DNA of 64,000 bases, taken from the NCBI RefSeq assembly GCF_023898315.1, contig NC_064616.1, positions 645,354,974 through 645,418,973 of the forward strand. Direction: 5' to 3'. A program made the position numbers and the translations under genes. This stretch comes from Schistocerca nitens (Eukaryota; Arthropoda; Insecta; Orthoptera; Acrididae). The notes beneath the pieces are model-generated. The model did not search any database. It was not told where the DNA came from and saw only the letters and a program-made list of their open reading frames with translations. This document shows, piece by piece, positions 44,901-54,829 of this stretch; position 1 is the first letter of the stretch, and the number at the start of each line of letters is the position of its first letter.

Positions 44901-47900
44901 TGTGTAGAACCCATTGCCAGTGATGTGGAAGGCATAGTATACCATTAGCAGAGTCTGTTCTGTTGATGGTGCGAATGGAGCCTGTCCAATCTCTAGAACA
45001 GTTCTGAAGCGAATACCACGAAGTGGTTCCTTCATCTTTAGAATCAAATCAAAGGCACAAGGACTTCAGTCTGAGGAGTATGGTGGATGGTACACTCCTC
45101 ACCAGTCCCATTGACCAAACAGAGCAGCCACAGCTTGCACTGTATGCACCCGCGCATTGTCGTGCAAAATGATGGGTGGGTTGTGCAGAAAGTGTCACCA
45201 CTTCTTTCCCAAAGCTGGTCGCAGGTGATGCTCCAAAAATGAACAGTAATGCTGTGCAATGGCGGCGGCATTCGCTTCAGGACTGTTCCAGAGATTCGAC
45301 AGGCAGTAGACCACTCCATTCGCACCATCAACAGAACAGGCTCTGCTAACGGTATACTACACCTTCCACATGATTGGCAACAGGTTCTACACAACACTGG
45401 TTACTACTTTGAAGGACAGTAACAAGTGCAAACATGTAACTCTTTTGTATCAGTTCTGAATAAATAGTTGCCACTATTTAAGTTCCAACACTTGTATAAT
45501 GACATATTCAAATGTTGTTATGAGATACAATAAAATTTGTTTCAAATGGAGCCAATATAAGATCAAAATAAAATTTTACTGAAAAGAACTCACAACTTAT
45601 CACTTTACACTGCAAAGGACACCACAAATAAGTTATTTACCAGTTTAGTTAATACTCCCAGAAAGAAATAAGTGAAAGGTAATGACAGAAAGATGATCAA
45701 ATATGTTTAATGTTAACTCTGTGTACAAATATCAACTAGAGATTGCTCCCTTCCAACATAGTATCAGCTGCACAGTCAATCAAACAAGACGAAATGCTTT
45801 TACAGAAAATGCATTGTAATCATTACTAATTCAAATTCAGGAACATTGTTGTTACTAAATGGTACAAACCAGTGTGAAAAATAGACATGTCAGGAAATGA
45901 CAGATGTCGGGAACTAATATGGAGGGAAGAAAGGAGTAGTTACTGTGAATAAATGCTGAGATGGAAGGAATTAATTTAAATTAAGGCCAGGTTGGTGGCG
46001 AGAACCAAGGACATGTTGTAGTGCTAGTTCCCACCTGTGGAGTTCTGAGAAACTGGTGTCTGGGGGAAGATTCCGGATGGCGTGTGTCGTGAAGCAGGCA
46101 CAGAAGTCATGACTGTCTTGTTGCAGAGCATGCTGTGTTGCTGGTATACACCCTCTGCCTATGCCCATTCAACCTGACTGATAACTGGGTGCTCTCCTTT
46201 GATATCATATGTTTTGCCAGTTACAGGGGTGGAGTATGTGGTGGTAGGAGGGTGCATAGGGCAAGTCTTGCAATGGGAACAGTCACAGGGGTACAAAGTA
46301 TAGGGTAGGGAGATGGGTGCAGAAGGAGCATAGTGTCTGAAAAGGATATTGCGGAGATTGGGAGGGTGACGAAAAGCTACTCTAGGTGCGATGGGCAAAA
46401 TCTCAGACAGAATGGATCTCATTTCAGGGCAGGATTTTAGGAAGTTATGGCCTTGTCAAAGTAGCTGATTAATACATTCAAGACCAGGATAACACTGAGT
46501 GACAAGTGGTGTGCTTCGAAGTTGTTTTCTGGAGGGATCAGCACTACCAGGATTGGATGTCATGGCCCGGGAAATCTGCTTTTGAACTAGGCAATTGGGA
46601 TGTTGGGGTAATTACATCCAGTGAAGCCTGAGGTGAGTATGATGGTGTATTGCTGTAAAGAGTCTGCATCTGAAGAAATACGTTTGCCTTGAATGCCAAG
46701 GGTGTATGAGAGGGAACATTTGACATGGAAAGGATGGCAACTGTCAAAATGTAGGTACTGTTGTTTGTTAGTAGGTTTAATGTGGGTGAAAGTGTGTAGC
46801 TGGCCTTCGGTAAGCACAAGATCAACATCAAGGAAAAAGGTATGGGATTCCGAATATGACCAAATGAAATTTAATTGGGAGAAAGTATTTAGAGATTCCA
46901 GGAATTTTAACAGGGTAGCTGCACCATGAGTCCATATGGCAATGATATCATCAATGTATCTATACAAAACAAGGGGCTGAAGGCTTATGAACCCCAGGAA
47001 AGCCCCCACCAAGTGACCCATGAAGAGGTTGGCATAGGAAGGAGCTATCCTGGTTCCCATGGCTGTACACCACATCTGTTTGTACATTGGCCCCTCAAAT
47101 GTGAAGTAATTGTTGGTAAGTATAAAGTTGATTAAAGTGAGCAAGAAGGATGTCATACATATGGAATCAGGAGGGCATTGACTAAGGAAATGTTCAACTG
47201 CAGACAGATTATGTACGTGGGGGATGCTGGTATAGAGGGTAATGGCATCAATGGTGACAAGCAAGTTGTGTGGTGGGAGTGGCACGGACACGTATTTCAG
47301 ACGACCCTGCCCTGCCCGTGATGGTCCCTGCTGCAAGACTTGACCTATGCAACCTCCTACCACCACCTATTCAAGGCCTGTAACTGAAAAAAAAAACATA
47401 CACTATCAACGGGAGAGGCACCTGTGAAACAACACATAATATTCCAGCTGATAAGTAAACACTGTTTAGACTTTAACATTGGCATGATTATCACCCAGTT
47501 ATCAGCCAGGATGAATGGGCATGGGCATAGGCAGAGGGCAACACACTATATCCTGCTGCAGAGAATGCTCTACAACATGATAGTCATGGCCTCGGTGCAT
47601 GTTTAATCGCACATGCCATCTGGAATCTTCCCCCAGACACCAGTTTCTCAGAACTCTGTAGGTGGGAACTAGCACAACATGTCCTTGGTTCTCGCCACCA
47701 ACCTGGCAGTAATATATGTTAATTCCTTCCCTCTCAGCATTTATTCACACTAACTACTACTTTCGTCATTCTATTTTAGTTTTCTACATCTGTCATTTCC
47801 TGGCCTGTCTATTTTTTGCTGTCCCCTTCCCACCTCTGTTACATACAGTGCACTTAGCTTTTCACTCTTATTAACTCATGTATGATGTTTTAGTAGTAAT

Positions 47901-49443
47901 CTCTGTCTTGCATACTGCCCTGTCTTCCACCTTTAAGGTTTTCAAATCTCGTCCAGTGCAGTCCCCAACAATCAGTTATTCCTTCTCATACCATCCGGTA
48001 AGTCTCTCCTGACACAGGGTTCTGGGTAACTTTTCTGAACTGTACCCCTTTTCCTTAACCTCTCCAGCCCTTTTTCTTCACCCCTCTTCCTTCCCCTTCA
48101 ACTCTTCTGCCAGAAGGAGCCACTGGCTCCAAAAGCTCGTAAAAGTTAAACGTTTTTGTGCTTGTGTTCTCCTGCTGCCGCTTTGTGAATAGATTTTTTA
48201 TCTATCCATTTACATTACATTGTCAATAACTGATTATTTTCGTTGTTATATTATACAGCCAATAACTATTGATACAAAGGAACACTGACGTGATGATCCA
48301 GTTATCACATTCATTTCACTTTCTACGACTAATAACTCAGACAAACTGATGAAATGACACTTTTAACCACAGCAGATTTGATATACATTATGAATCTTAA
48401 GATTTTGAACTATTAAAATCTGAAAAGTTATGGGGACTGTCAACATACTGTGATAAACTTTGCAATGATCTTGCAACTACACATAAATATGGGACACATT
48501 GTGAGATTGAACATACTGACTCCATGAAGGTGGTATCAAATAAATGACTGCCAAAAATGTATAATATGACTCAAATATACAACATTTCTTCCATAGAACA
48601 GTTGGAAGTGTTTCCAGGAAAAGAGTTGAAAACCACTGCACTCACTGAACTCCCTAAGGTGCTTGTCATGTAGCCACACCCAAGGGACTTATGTAGTTTA
48701 TTGTATGCTACAGATGTAGTGAGGGATATCCCCTTTTCATATCCTATGAGAGCTGTACAAGGGATCAATGTGCTATTCATCTGAAAGGATTTTGGAAAGT
48801 GCAGAGAATTTAAATAAAAATAGCTTGCCTAAATTTATATATAAAAATATAAGTTGACAGGTATCATAACTAATACAAAGCTATGATGATTCATGAGTGA
48901 ACCCAACTCAATGTAATAAGTCTCCTGCATTAAACACAACTCAGTGGTAACACCTTCATGAAGCTATTATTGAAGCACAGGCAATATTTCCATCCCCAGC
49001 CATAATACCCAAAAATCCTTAATAACGTGAAAACTAATTAATTAACTGAATTCCAATGAAATGGTCTCAAAAACTTCCTCACCATTTTACATCACTCTAT
49101 ATCAAACACACACTTTAATAATGCAAATTTTAGGCAACGTCATGTGCTTAAGGTATCCTAATATACAGAAAAGAGCAATTAATGTTTGTTTGGAAAGCAA
49201 ATTTGTGATACATGGGAGCAGTTAATAAAAACGTCACTACCATGCTAAATGACACAGTAATCTTTGAAAGACTCACCTCCAGCAGTCGCTGTGGAACGTA
49301 TTTCTTAAACTTCCTTCGGCCATTGGAGCCTAATTTTTTAAAATGTGATTTTATTTCACAGTATTTTTGACTAAGTTCCTCATAGTCAGTTATTCTCAGC
49401 TCAGTTTCAATGCAGTGTTTCATTCGTCCCTCATTCTGAAACT
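38984..49443 (-). CDS. FGD5/FGD6-like RhoGEF, 3' part (last four exons, C-terminal PH domain)
   Basis: Four minus-strand exons join in frame with GT-AG borders: 49277-49443, 44255-44437, 41542-41639, 39026-38984. They give about 160 residues: a basic linker (KKYVPQRLLEVTANDTGSQM), then a PH domain from SGWLLKRKKNSWKRYWFVLK through ASEDVAALETVPVLGYTV and LVFQLKHEGQAPLMFSADSE to RWISAVREATVLKE-stop. The Trp near the end is the PH C-terminal helix Trp. The ASEDVAALE..LLGFTV block and the ending a few residues after this helix are as I remember FGD6-type proteins. FGD proteins are Cdc42 exchange factors with DH, PH, FYVE and PH domains; only the last is in view. I found no FYVE exon up to 64000. 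The family call rests on memory of motifs; another PH protein is possible. Confidence 0.75.
39027..40324. other. Intron DNA, nothing recognised
   Basis: Part of the last intron of the PH-domain gene. AT-rich, with no repeat family I can name. Confidence 0.45.
40325..40432 (-). repeat. Old SINE fragment
   Basis: AATGAAGTCATTAGAGGTGG and GTTCTTTTCAAAGAAACCAT are diverged versions of GACGAGGTCATTAGAGACG- and CCTTTCAAAGGAACCAT-type stretches in the SINE at 50558-50794. The tRNA-like head is lost. Confidence 0.65.
40833..41139 (-). repeat. tRNA-containing repeat with short terminal inverted repeats
   Basis: The ends are inverted (AACTTCCTGGCAG at 40834; CTGCCAGGAAGTT at 41126). Inside, the minus strand has a tRNA-like stretch: GTTTAGTTGGTAGAACAATT (A-box-like), AAAGGCAAAGGTCCTAGGTT and B box GGTTCGACCCC. 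The combination of tRNA-like head and inverted ends is unusual for a simple SINE. It sits in the last intron of the PH-domain gene. Confidence 0.78.
41351..41445 (+). repeat. Compound (CA)n(GA)n(G)n microsatellite
   Basis: CA at 41351-41391, GA at 41392-41423, then a G run at 41428-41445. It lies about 100 bases downstream, in gene orientation, of the exon at 41542-41639. Confidence 0.95.
41542..41639 (-). CDS. Exon: second half of the PH domain
   Basis: The acceptor is TTCCAG|CCCTTT and the donor AACAG|GTAAGT. It has 98 bases, phase 0 to 2: PFEGRDAKLVFQLKHEG to DSEHSAN plus a split Arg codon. Confidence 0.85.
41898..41942 (+). repeat. (AC)n microsatellite
   Basis: Pure AC repeat within the 3' part of the Penelope-like element. 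Confidence 0.95.
42698..43201 (-). pseudogene. Penelope-like reverse transcriptase, C-terminal half
   Basis: The minus frame opens FRFIDDIFMMWLVGENTLST; the IDD is the catalytic pair. It continues FLQNLNIF, NLLDVDLDSK and SCHPFSTKKSVPYRLAAHGY to RIFSDERSFSKYIKGV, the usual order after the catalytic block in Penelope-like proteins. The frame is lost afterwards and there is no GIY-YIG domain. It is a non-functional remnant. Confidence 0.82.
43480..44254. other. Intron DNA with a short direct repeat
   Basis: The segment 43607-43706 repeats 42440-42535. A plus-strand frame (43486-43758) across it has no motif. Nothing else is recognised. Confidence 0.5.
43607..43706 (+). repeat. Direct repeat of part of the Penelope-like element
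   Basis: AAAATATATAAGGAAAGAAC and CTGCAGTATCTTGTG occur both here and at 42440-42535 with few differences over about 100 bases. Confidence 0.8.
44255..44437 (-). CDS. Exon: first half of the PH domain
   Basis: The acceptor is AACAG|GTTACT and the donor GAA|GTAATT. It has exactly 61 codons in phase 0-0, VTANDTGSQMSG to VEQMKE. It contains the strand motifs WKRYWFVLKDQVLYIYK. Confidence 0.85.
44800..45494. mobile_element. Mariner-type element, internally rearranged
   Basis: Terminal inverted repeats exceed 130 bases (TGAGGGTTGGAACTTAAATA inward from the left, CAAGTGTTGGAACTTAAATA inward from the right) and abut TA on both sides. The inverted match extends beyond the ends into coding sequence: both sides carry a TTAGCAGAG..CTGTTCTGTTGATGG-like stretch, so the element is partly a self-inverted copy. 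At about 695 bases it is defective. Confidence 0.85.
44840..45340 (-). pseudogene. Mariner transposase remnant
   Basis: Minus-strand pieces in different frames: FARQCAGA (compare HDNARPH around the second Asp), FDSKDEGTTSWYSLQNCS (compare the DLIPKMKEPLRGIRF block after the third Asp), and GNGFYTTLVTALKDS near the end. Frames are broken and the N-terminus is absent. Confidence 0.65.
46159..46480 (-). pseudogene. Penelope-like protein, region after the reverse transcriptase
   Basis: RSILSEILPIAPRVAFRHPP, then NLRNILFRHYAP and SHCKTCPMHPPT, the Cys-containing linker before the GIY-YIG domain. The frame stops after SQVEWA, where the GIY-YIG core should begin. That core is deleted, and the sequence continues directly into the downstream region. 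Confidence 0.8.
46587..47366 (-). pseudogene. Penelope-like reverse transcriptase core
   Basis: An open minus-strand frame of 259 codons: LVTIDAITLYTSIPHVHNLS, the first catalytic block with Asp (VTIDA); FILTNNYFTFEGPMYKQ; GTRIAPSYANLFMG; and RYIDDIIAIWTHG with the Asp pair. FLDVDLVLTEGQL and FDSCHPFHVKCS follow. All catalytic Asp are present. It starts inside the domain, so the element N-terminus is missing, and it ends in a shifted frame. It resembles functional relatives closely in this core. Confidence 0.87.
48229..49276. other. Intron DNA
   Basis: Nothing is supported. A minus-strand frame at 48571-48780 begins just after a plausible splice acceptor (CCTTTCAG|ATG), but it has no motif and is not needed to join the flanking exons. 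Confidence 0.4.
49277..49443 (-). CDS. Exon: linker before the PH domain
   Basis: The acceptor is TGTAG and the donor GAG|GTGAGT. It encodes EFQNEGRMKHCIETELRITD to NGRRKFKKYVPQRLLE, charged and probably helical. It starts in phase 1 (two bases finish a codon) and ends in phase 0. Confidence 0.75.
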
Positions 49444-50546
49444 CTACAGCAAAAAAAATGGTTAATATTGGAGACATATTTTGCCCAACGACAATTTAGA
49501 ATTGCTTTAATGTAAGTGCAGCATTTTTAATTTCTTTATGTCCCATATTCTATACTGCCTCTTAATAATCAGACAGCGATAAATTATGAACAAGGTTGAT
49601 ACATAACAAACTAAATTTCAAAAACAAATTTCCAAGTTTCTTTTTCCTTTTTAGGATACATTTTTTACTGTGTTTTCCACTTTGCTTCCCAGCGTAAGTT
49701 TTCATTTCCATTTTATATTTGCTCCTCATCAGATTATTTCCTGCCTTCTTTTTTCCTTTGGTATATAAAAAAAAACTTTTGTCTATATTCTCTGCTGGCA
49801 GCAAATCATATCATATAGCTCTTTCACTACTCAAACAATCTCACTTTTACACAAAAGATATTCCACTTTTATTCCTGACAGATTAAAAAAGAACTAGGTA
49901 ACTGGGAAAAAGAATGTGTACAGATGTTGTTTTAACAGTGTGCAACAGATTAAGAGTGCATGAAAGAACATAACTCTAATCATACATAGGTTCCGTGGTC
50001 ACTATTTTTCCAATTTCAGCATACTTCACGGACCAAGAAGGTCCAATCATGAGGTGCTGTTAGCCACTTATAATTTAGTACCAGTCATAAATTTCCCTTA
50101 TGAAGTTGCTCCAGATAGTAGTTCCCTTATAGATTATGTAGTCATACAAGTGGAAATTAAGAAACACATGCCTGTCTTGGGGTATATGGATTGTTAGATT
50201 ATGATGCACAGTTAGTTCAAAAACAATGAGAATGATTTATGACAAAACTGCTGAAGATTTTAAACAAAGCTTAAAAAATGTTGGCTGACATGAAGTTTAT
50301 GATGAGCCTAATACTAGCTCTAAACGAAACATTAAAAAATTTGTTGTGTTTTAATCCCTTTTTGAAAACAGTTTTCCTAAAAGATAATTAAATGTAATAA
50401 TGAAAGTCATTAAATAAACCCTGGATGGCTACAGGTACCAGTCTCTCTTCACAATGAAAATGGACAAATACAAAATAAACAATATCGTAAATCAGCGTGG
50501 CATTGTATCATCACGATGTTTCGATGAGTTTCCTACTCATTATCTT
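49444..50546. other. Unassigned AT-rich DNA upstream of the last visible exon
   Basis: Probably intron of the PH-domain gene. No further exon could be recognised. Confidence 0.4.
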
Positions 50547-50557
50547 TAGGTGAAGTG

Positions 50558-50794
50558 GGGGGGACATTAGTGTTTAACATCCCGTCGACAACGAGGTCAT
50601 TAGAGACGGAGCGCAAGCTCGGGTGAGGGAAGGAAATCGACCGTGCCCTTTCAAAGGAACCATCCCGGCATTTGCCTGAAGCGATTTAGGGAAATCACGG
50701 AAAACCTAAATCAGGATGGCCGGAGACGGGATTGAACCGTCGTCCTCCCGAATGCGAGTCCAGTGTGCTAACCACTGCGCCACCTCGCTCGGTG
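50558..50794 (-). repeat. Full-length tRNA-derived SINE with target duplication
   Basis: The minus strand starts with a tRNA-like head: CACCGAGCGAGGTGGCGCAG, A box near TGGTTAGCACACTGG, B box GGTTCAATCCC. The body includes AACCTAAATCAGG-, CCTTTCAAAGGAACC- and GACGAGGTCATTAGAGACG-type stretches. It is flanked by TAGGTGAAGTG at 50547-50557 and 50795-50805 (11-base duplication). Little decay is visible. Confidence 0.95.
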
Positions 50795-50889
50795 TAGGTG
50801 AAGTGTTTGGTTTATGCCCAGTTAAGTTTCTTTATAGCTACTGGACTGAAGACTCCTCTTCCAAGAACCCAACAGGTGCGACAATCGTG

Positions 50890-52319
50890 CCATGACAAGT
50901 GGTGGTGTGGGGCCCCCACCACTGGTAGAAGGGGGCATCCAGGTGTCTAGTCTTGGTGCTGGCTGTCTGTTCCACCCGCTGCCTCTACCACTTCCACATC
51001 AGAGTGTTGCTGATGTATTTTTCCTAACATCACATCCCATGTGGAAGTCAGTTGAAAACTCAGTTGACAAGATTGTCATGTACTCTAATTTCCACTGTCT
51101 CTTTGATGACTGAACCCGAGAACCTGTTGACATGCACAGCAGCTTTGACTGTTTACAAACAAACATGTGTCTTTCATTGATACTGTGCTCTGCCACTGCA
51201 GACTTGTCAGTCTGGCTGAGGTGAATGCACATTACATTCTGAACAGCACTGCGAGATGCATCGCTGTATCTGGCCAATGTACTGCACGCTGCGTTAGCAA
51301 CTGATGCTGTACATGCCAGATGTTTGTATGACTAGTTGGTCTTTGTGTGATCGAAGCATACTTTTTGTTTTAACCATTGAGCAGAAAATAGTTTTTGAAG
51401 CTCTGTTTCTAAATTACCCTGGCATTCTTGGCTGTGGGCAACACTGCTTGTGGAAGGAATGCCAAGCACTTCATTTCTGCTTCTAGTTTGTTTTATTTCT
51501 TCTTCTTGCTTGACAGGAGAGCATATGTTATTTGTTCCTCTGAGTGGCAGGTCTTGCACAAGGGTTTGTGCAGATGCTGCAATTCCATAGGCACATTTTC
51601 CTTGTCACATATAACTCACTCTCTGTGTACCATAGTGTTGGGCACAGATTTGCACTGTGCTGGATGGTGGCAGATACTGGCATTTAGGTACAGGGCTGTG
51701 TGTGCCTTCTTCTGACAGACTGAATATCCTAGCGTTCCATCAGGGTTCTTCTTTATCAGAATGTCTTGGAACTGCAGGAATTCAATTTCTTCCACTTCAA
51801 TTGTGAACCCGACATTATCATGTAAGCTGTTAAGGTGGCACAGAAATCCTAGCAGGTTTTCTTCACCATGTGGCCAAATCATCAATATGTTGTCCACATA
51901 TCTGTAGAACACCTTTGGTTGCAGGCACACAATTTTGATAGTTGTTGCCTAGAAGTGTTCCATGTCTAGGTTAGCTTTGCCTGGCATTAGATGGGATCTC
52001 ATGGCGACTCAGTCTATCTGTTCATGGAACATTCCATAACATTTTAAGTAAGTGGTGACAAGCATGCATCAAAACAGTTCCACTGTGTTGCTATTAAGGT
52101 GATTCTAGTAACACCATGGAATCTTTTAGTGGTACCCACGTGAAGAGATATGTGATACTGAAGCTGACTAAGAGATCACTGTTGTCCAGGTGTATCTCTT
52201 GAAGCACTTTCACAAACTCTGTTCAGTTCCTAACTTGGTGTGGTCAGTAACCAACAAGAGGTTTCAGTAGCTGTACCAGATGTTCAGCCTACCACACACT
52301 TGTATAAATTCACCAACTG
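50890..52319 (-). mobile_element. Penelope-like element copy 4, heavily degraded
   Basis: Minus-strand fragments in order: reverse-transcriptase fingers and palm (FYEQID.., compare FYEQTDGVAMGSPLSP, about 52000), the catalytic block (51900), a linker, then a GIY-YIG tail (SQTDKSAVAEHSINERHMF, about 51150-51220). Frames change many times. The 5' end is cut off by the LTR at about 52320. Confidence 0.75.
51616..51930 (-). pseudogene. Penelope-like reverse transcriptase fragment with altered catalytic motif
   Basis: VFYRYVDNILMIWPHGEENL replaces the expected YVDD with YVDN, so the second Asp of the pair is Asn. LLGFLCHLNSLHDNVGFTIE, then FLQFQDILIKKNPDGTLGYS and ALYLNASICHHPAQCKSV follow in family order. 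The frame is open for 104 codons but lacks both protein ends. Confidence 0.83.
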
Positions 52320-52700
52320 ACCATGTGCACCCTCACTAAAAAGCAACTTTCTCCTATAAAAAAACTGTAAAGCTCTTGAGCACTTCACACTCATGCACAG
52401 GAAACACTATTGCCAGTCCTCTCAGTTTTCCACACTGGAACAAATACTTCAGGGATCACTAAGTTGCCAAACACAGATGTCAAAACTACTACTGAATCAG
52501 CATCTCCACTTCAGAGAGTCAATGACTCCAACACCCTGGAGGGCTACCGCCCAACTACTCGATTTCACGAGCTCTCAAACTGTTCCACAAAATTATTTCA
52601 CTTTCAAGCTTTCCAGTTAATCATAATCAGGAGCAGAATACAGACATTTTCAATGGCCATTTCCCACTCCTGCTAATAGAGCTCCCGTAAGGTGCTGCTT
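52320..52700 (-). repeat. LTR (3' LTR of the gypsy relic)
   Basis: Shares CAGGGATCACTAAGTTGCC/CATGGATCACTAAGTCTCC, GATTTCACGAGCT, TAATCATAATCAGG/TAATCAGAATCAGG and GTAAGGTGCTGCTT/GTGAGGTGCTGCTT with 56274-56641, in the same order. Confidence 0.8.
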
Positions 52701-52984
52701 ACTAGCTGGCTTTTCACAAATATGGATTCTATTCCTACTGTACCATGGAGGATAAGCTACTTTCTCTTTCTACCAGCATGAGAGCTTTGTCCTGAAAGCA
52801 ATTTCCTCCACAACAACACTGGTAGATTCAGGAGGTATGACCTTTAAAGAGTTTTTTATCTTTTTCAGAATATTTGACCACATAGTTTGGTGCTACCAGA
52901 CCATTGCTCATAATTAATGCCTGATTTCCTGAATCACATGCTCACCGCACTTTCTCCTATCCCAACCCCTTTCAATCTCTCTTT

Positions 52985-53188
52985 TCACACCTTACTAACA
53001 AACTGCGGACCATTTGCCAACAGGACTGCCTTTTGCACAGCTACCTTCTGACAAAATTGAACTAACAAACATCTCATTAAAGCCTTTCTGGTAGCCCTTC
53101 TCAAATGGCCACTCGGTAAAGGTCCTGCCAGATCCACACACACCAGTTTGAATGGATACTGTGGAATAATATTTTGCATCTCTCCCAC
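52985..53188 (-). pseudogene. Ty3/gypsy integrase fragment
   Basis: The minus strand reads YPFKLVCVDLAGPLPSG, whose VDLAGPLP holds the first catalytic Asp of retroviral-type integrases, and AVLLANGPQFVSKV, compare the SDNGPQF block, where the second Asp is replaced. The central part is shortened, so the two motifs are about 40 residues apart; normally nearer 60. It is a relic. Confidence 0.78.
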
Positions 53189-53639
53189 CCCTCTTTGAAT
53201 ATAGGACTTAGTTACTTGGCGAAGATATCACATAGTTTTCTTTTACATACTTGTCTCAGTGATTGGTAAAGTGTAAAGACATGGATAGTATATTTCTCAC
53301 CTTGGAAGACCCAAAGTCACCACACTTTTGTGAGATGCCCTGACGGTTTTCATGATTACATGTTCAGGTATGCAAAATCTCCAGTTGTTTGAATATCTGG
53401 GATCTACAGAACAATGTATCATTGAACATTTGATGTAAAATTTCTTTAATTTATTCCTCTCTCTTGCCATATACAACCAGCCGTATTCTATTTAGCCTTT
53501 CATCCTTCCCTTGCTCCATGATTATAATTATCAATTTACCCTGTATTTCTTTCTGACCTTATGCTTTCAGAAATACCATGACTCTGAATTCTTTTCCTTC
53601 CCCATTACCTTCTGCTTCTATTTCCCCATCCATGACATG

Positions 53640-53850
53640 CAATGTACATAGTGCATCTGTGACCATGTTGCCTCTCCCAGGTCAGTAAATGATACATTGA
53701 TCATCCTGAAATGCAAGCATCCATTTAGTCAAATAACTGTGCAGAAGTTTGCAAGTTGTAAGGAATGATACAGCTTGGTGGTCTGTATATACCCACGTAA
53801 AGTTCCCCAATGAATATGTACACAATCTTTTGAAAGTGAAGACAGCGGCA
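53640..53850 (-). pseudogene. Ty3/gypsy RNase H fragment
   Basis: The minus strand reads WVYTDHQAVSF, then YLTKWMLAFQDDQCIIYWPG and MVTDALCTLH. These correspond to the TDHxAL, RWxLxLQEY and ADALSR blocks at the end of the reverse transcriptase-RNase H region. Confidence 0.75.
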
Positions 53851-54179
53851 ATGCCTCCTAATCACTTACTGAGTAGCGGCATTCATGCTTGTCCAGAAAC
53901 CTGCTAGCAAAAACAATGGTCCAATTTTGGTGCCAGTTTCAGTTACTGTTTCTTAGAACTGCATCCAATTCCATTCTCCACCACAACCATGGAAAGGTAT
54001 AAAGTTACATTAAAAGTAGGCTTTTGAGAAGTGTTGCCTTCATTATTTCGAAGGCCTCCTGACACCATGTTCAAATTCCAAACATAATTTTTCCTTAGCA
54101 ATTAAAATAGAGCAACGTATGTGAATTCTAACCCCTTAACCAGTTTCTGGTAAAAATTCACCAACAAATGAAAATCTGC

Positions 54180-54740
54180 AGCTGCTTCTTGTTCCTGAGG
54201 ATTGGAAATTCCCAGACAAAATTTAGATTTTCACTATCTGAATATACCTTTCCAGGTACTCGTTCATTCTCCAAAAATTTGAATCTTCTCACAGAGGAGT
54301 CTGCACTTCTTCAGATCAACAGTTGCTCCTGCCTCTTGCAAGGTGTGTAATAGCTTTTGGACTTCACAGTGTGGCTGGAAAGTTTTGGTTGCAATGCAAG
54401 ATTGTCCACACAGACGTTTACTGATTCCAGGCCTAGTATTTGGTCTAATGCAAATAAAACAAGCTACTTAGAGTTTCAGTCCAAAAGGGAGGACAATATT
54501 GGAAAGGCCCCCCTTCAAAAACTAAGCTTATTAGGGGCCATGTCTCTTCCACTAGACATACTTGACAGTACCCATGGATAGATCCAGTATGAAACATGCT
54601 CCCTGGACTCTCTGCACAATTTCGGTTAAGTCTGTGGGGTGATATTTCTGGACAAGCAAATGTGTTTTGGCTCCCTAACGTCAAGCAATGACCATACACC
54701 TTTGTTTTTCTTTTCTACAGCACTTATCGAATTAGTGTAA
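54180..54740 (-). pseudogene. Ty3/gypsy reverse transcriptase fragment
   Basis: HPTDLTEIVQRVQGACFILDLSMG (broken by stops), FEGG..VLPFGLK and LQEAGATVDLKKCRLL can be read in alternating frames. They correspond to the fingers, palm and thumb of a Ty3/gypsy reverse transcriptase, followed by a DFHLLVNFYQKLVKG-like connection region. The YVDD block is not clearly legible. Confidence 0.75.
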
Positions 54741-54829
54741 GGCCCAGAACTTCTTTCGATAACTACCCAGGCCAATCTGGTGGATTAAAAACGACATTCC
54801 TTCACTTTACTGATATTGCATACAGTTGA

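Larger units (their letters stand above)
45866..48228. mobile_element. Penelope-like element copy 2, with an inverted 3' portion
   Basis: The minus strand encodes most of a Penelope-like protein (46160-47380) and its 3' region (45866-46170). The plus strand carries a second 3' region (47430-48228) ending AATAGATTTTTTATCTATCC. The 3' regions at 45866-46170 and 47515-47830 are inverted copies of each other (CATCTGGAATCTTCCCCCAG and CACCAGTTTCTCAGAACTC). Two partial copies therefore sit head to head, in the 4.8-kb intron of the PH-domain gene. Confidence 0.82.

Noticed and set aside
48571-48780. Possible extra exon of the PH-domain gene after a CCTTTCAG acceptor
   Set aside because: The flanking exons already join in frame, the frame ends in a stop, and the peptide has no recognisable motif.
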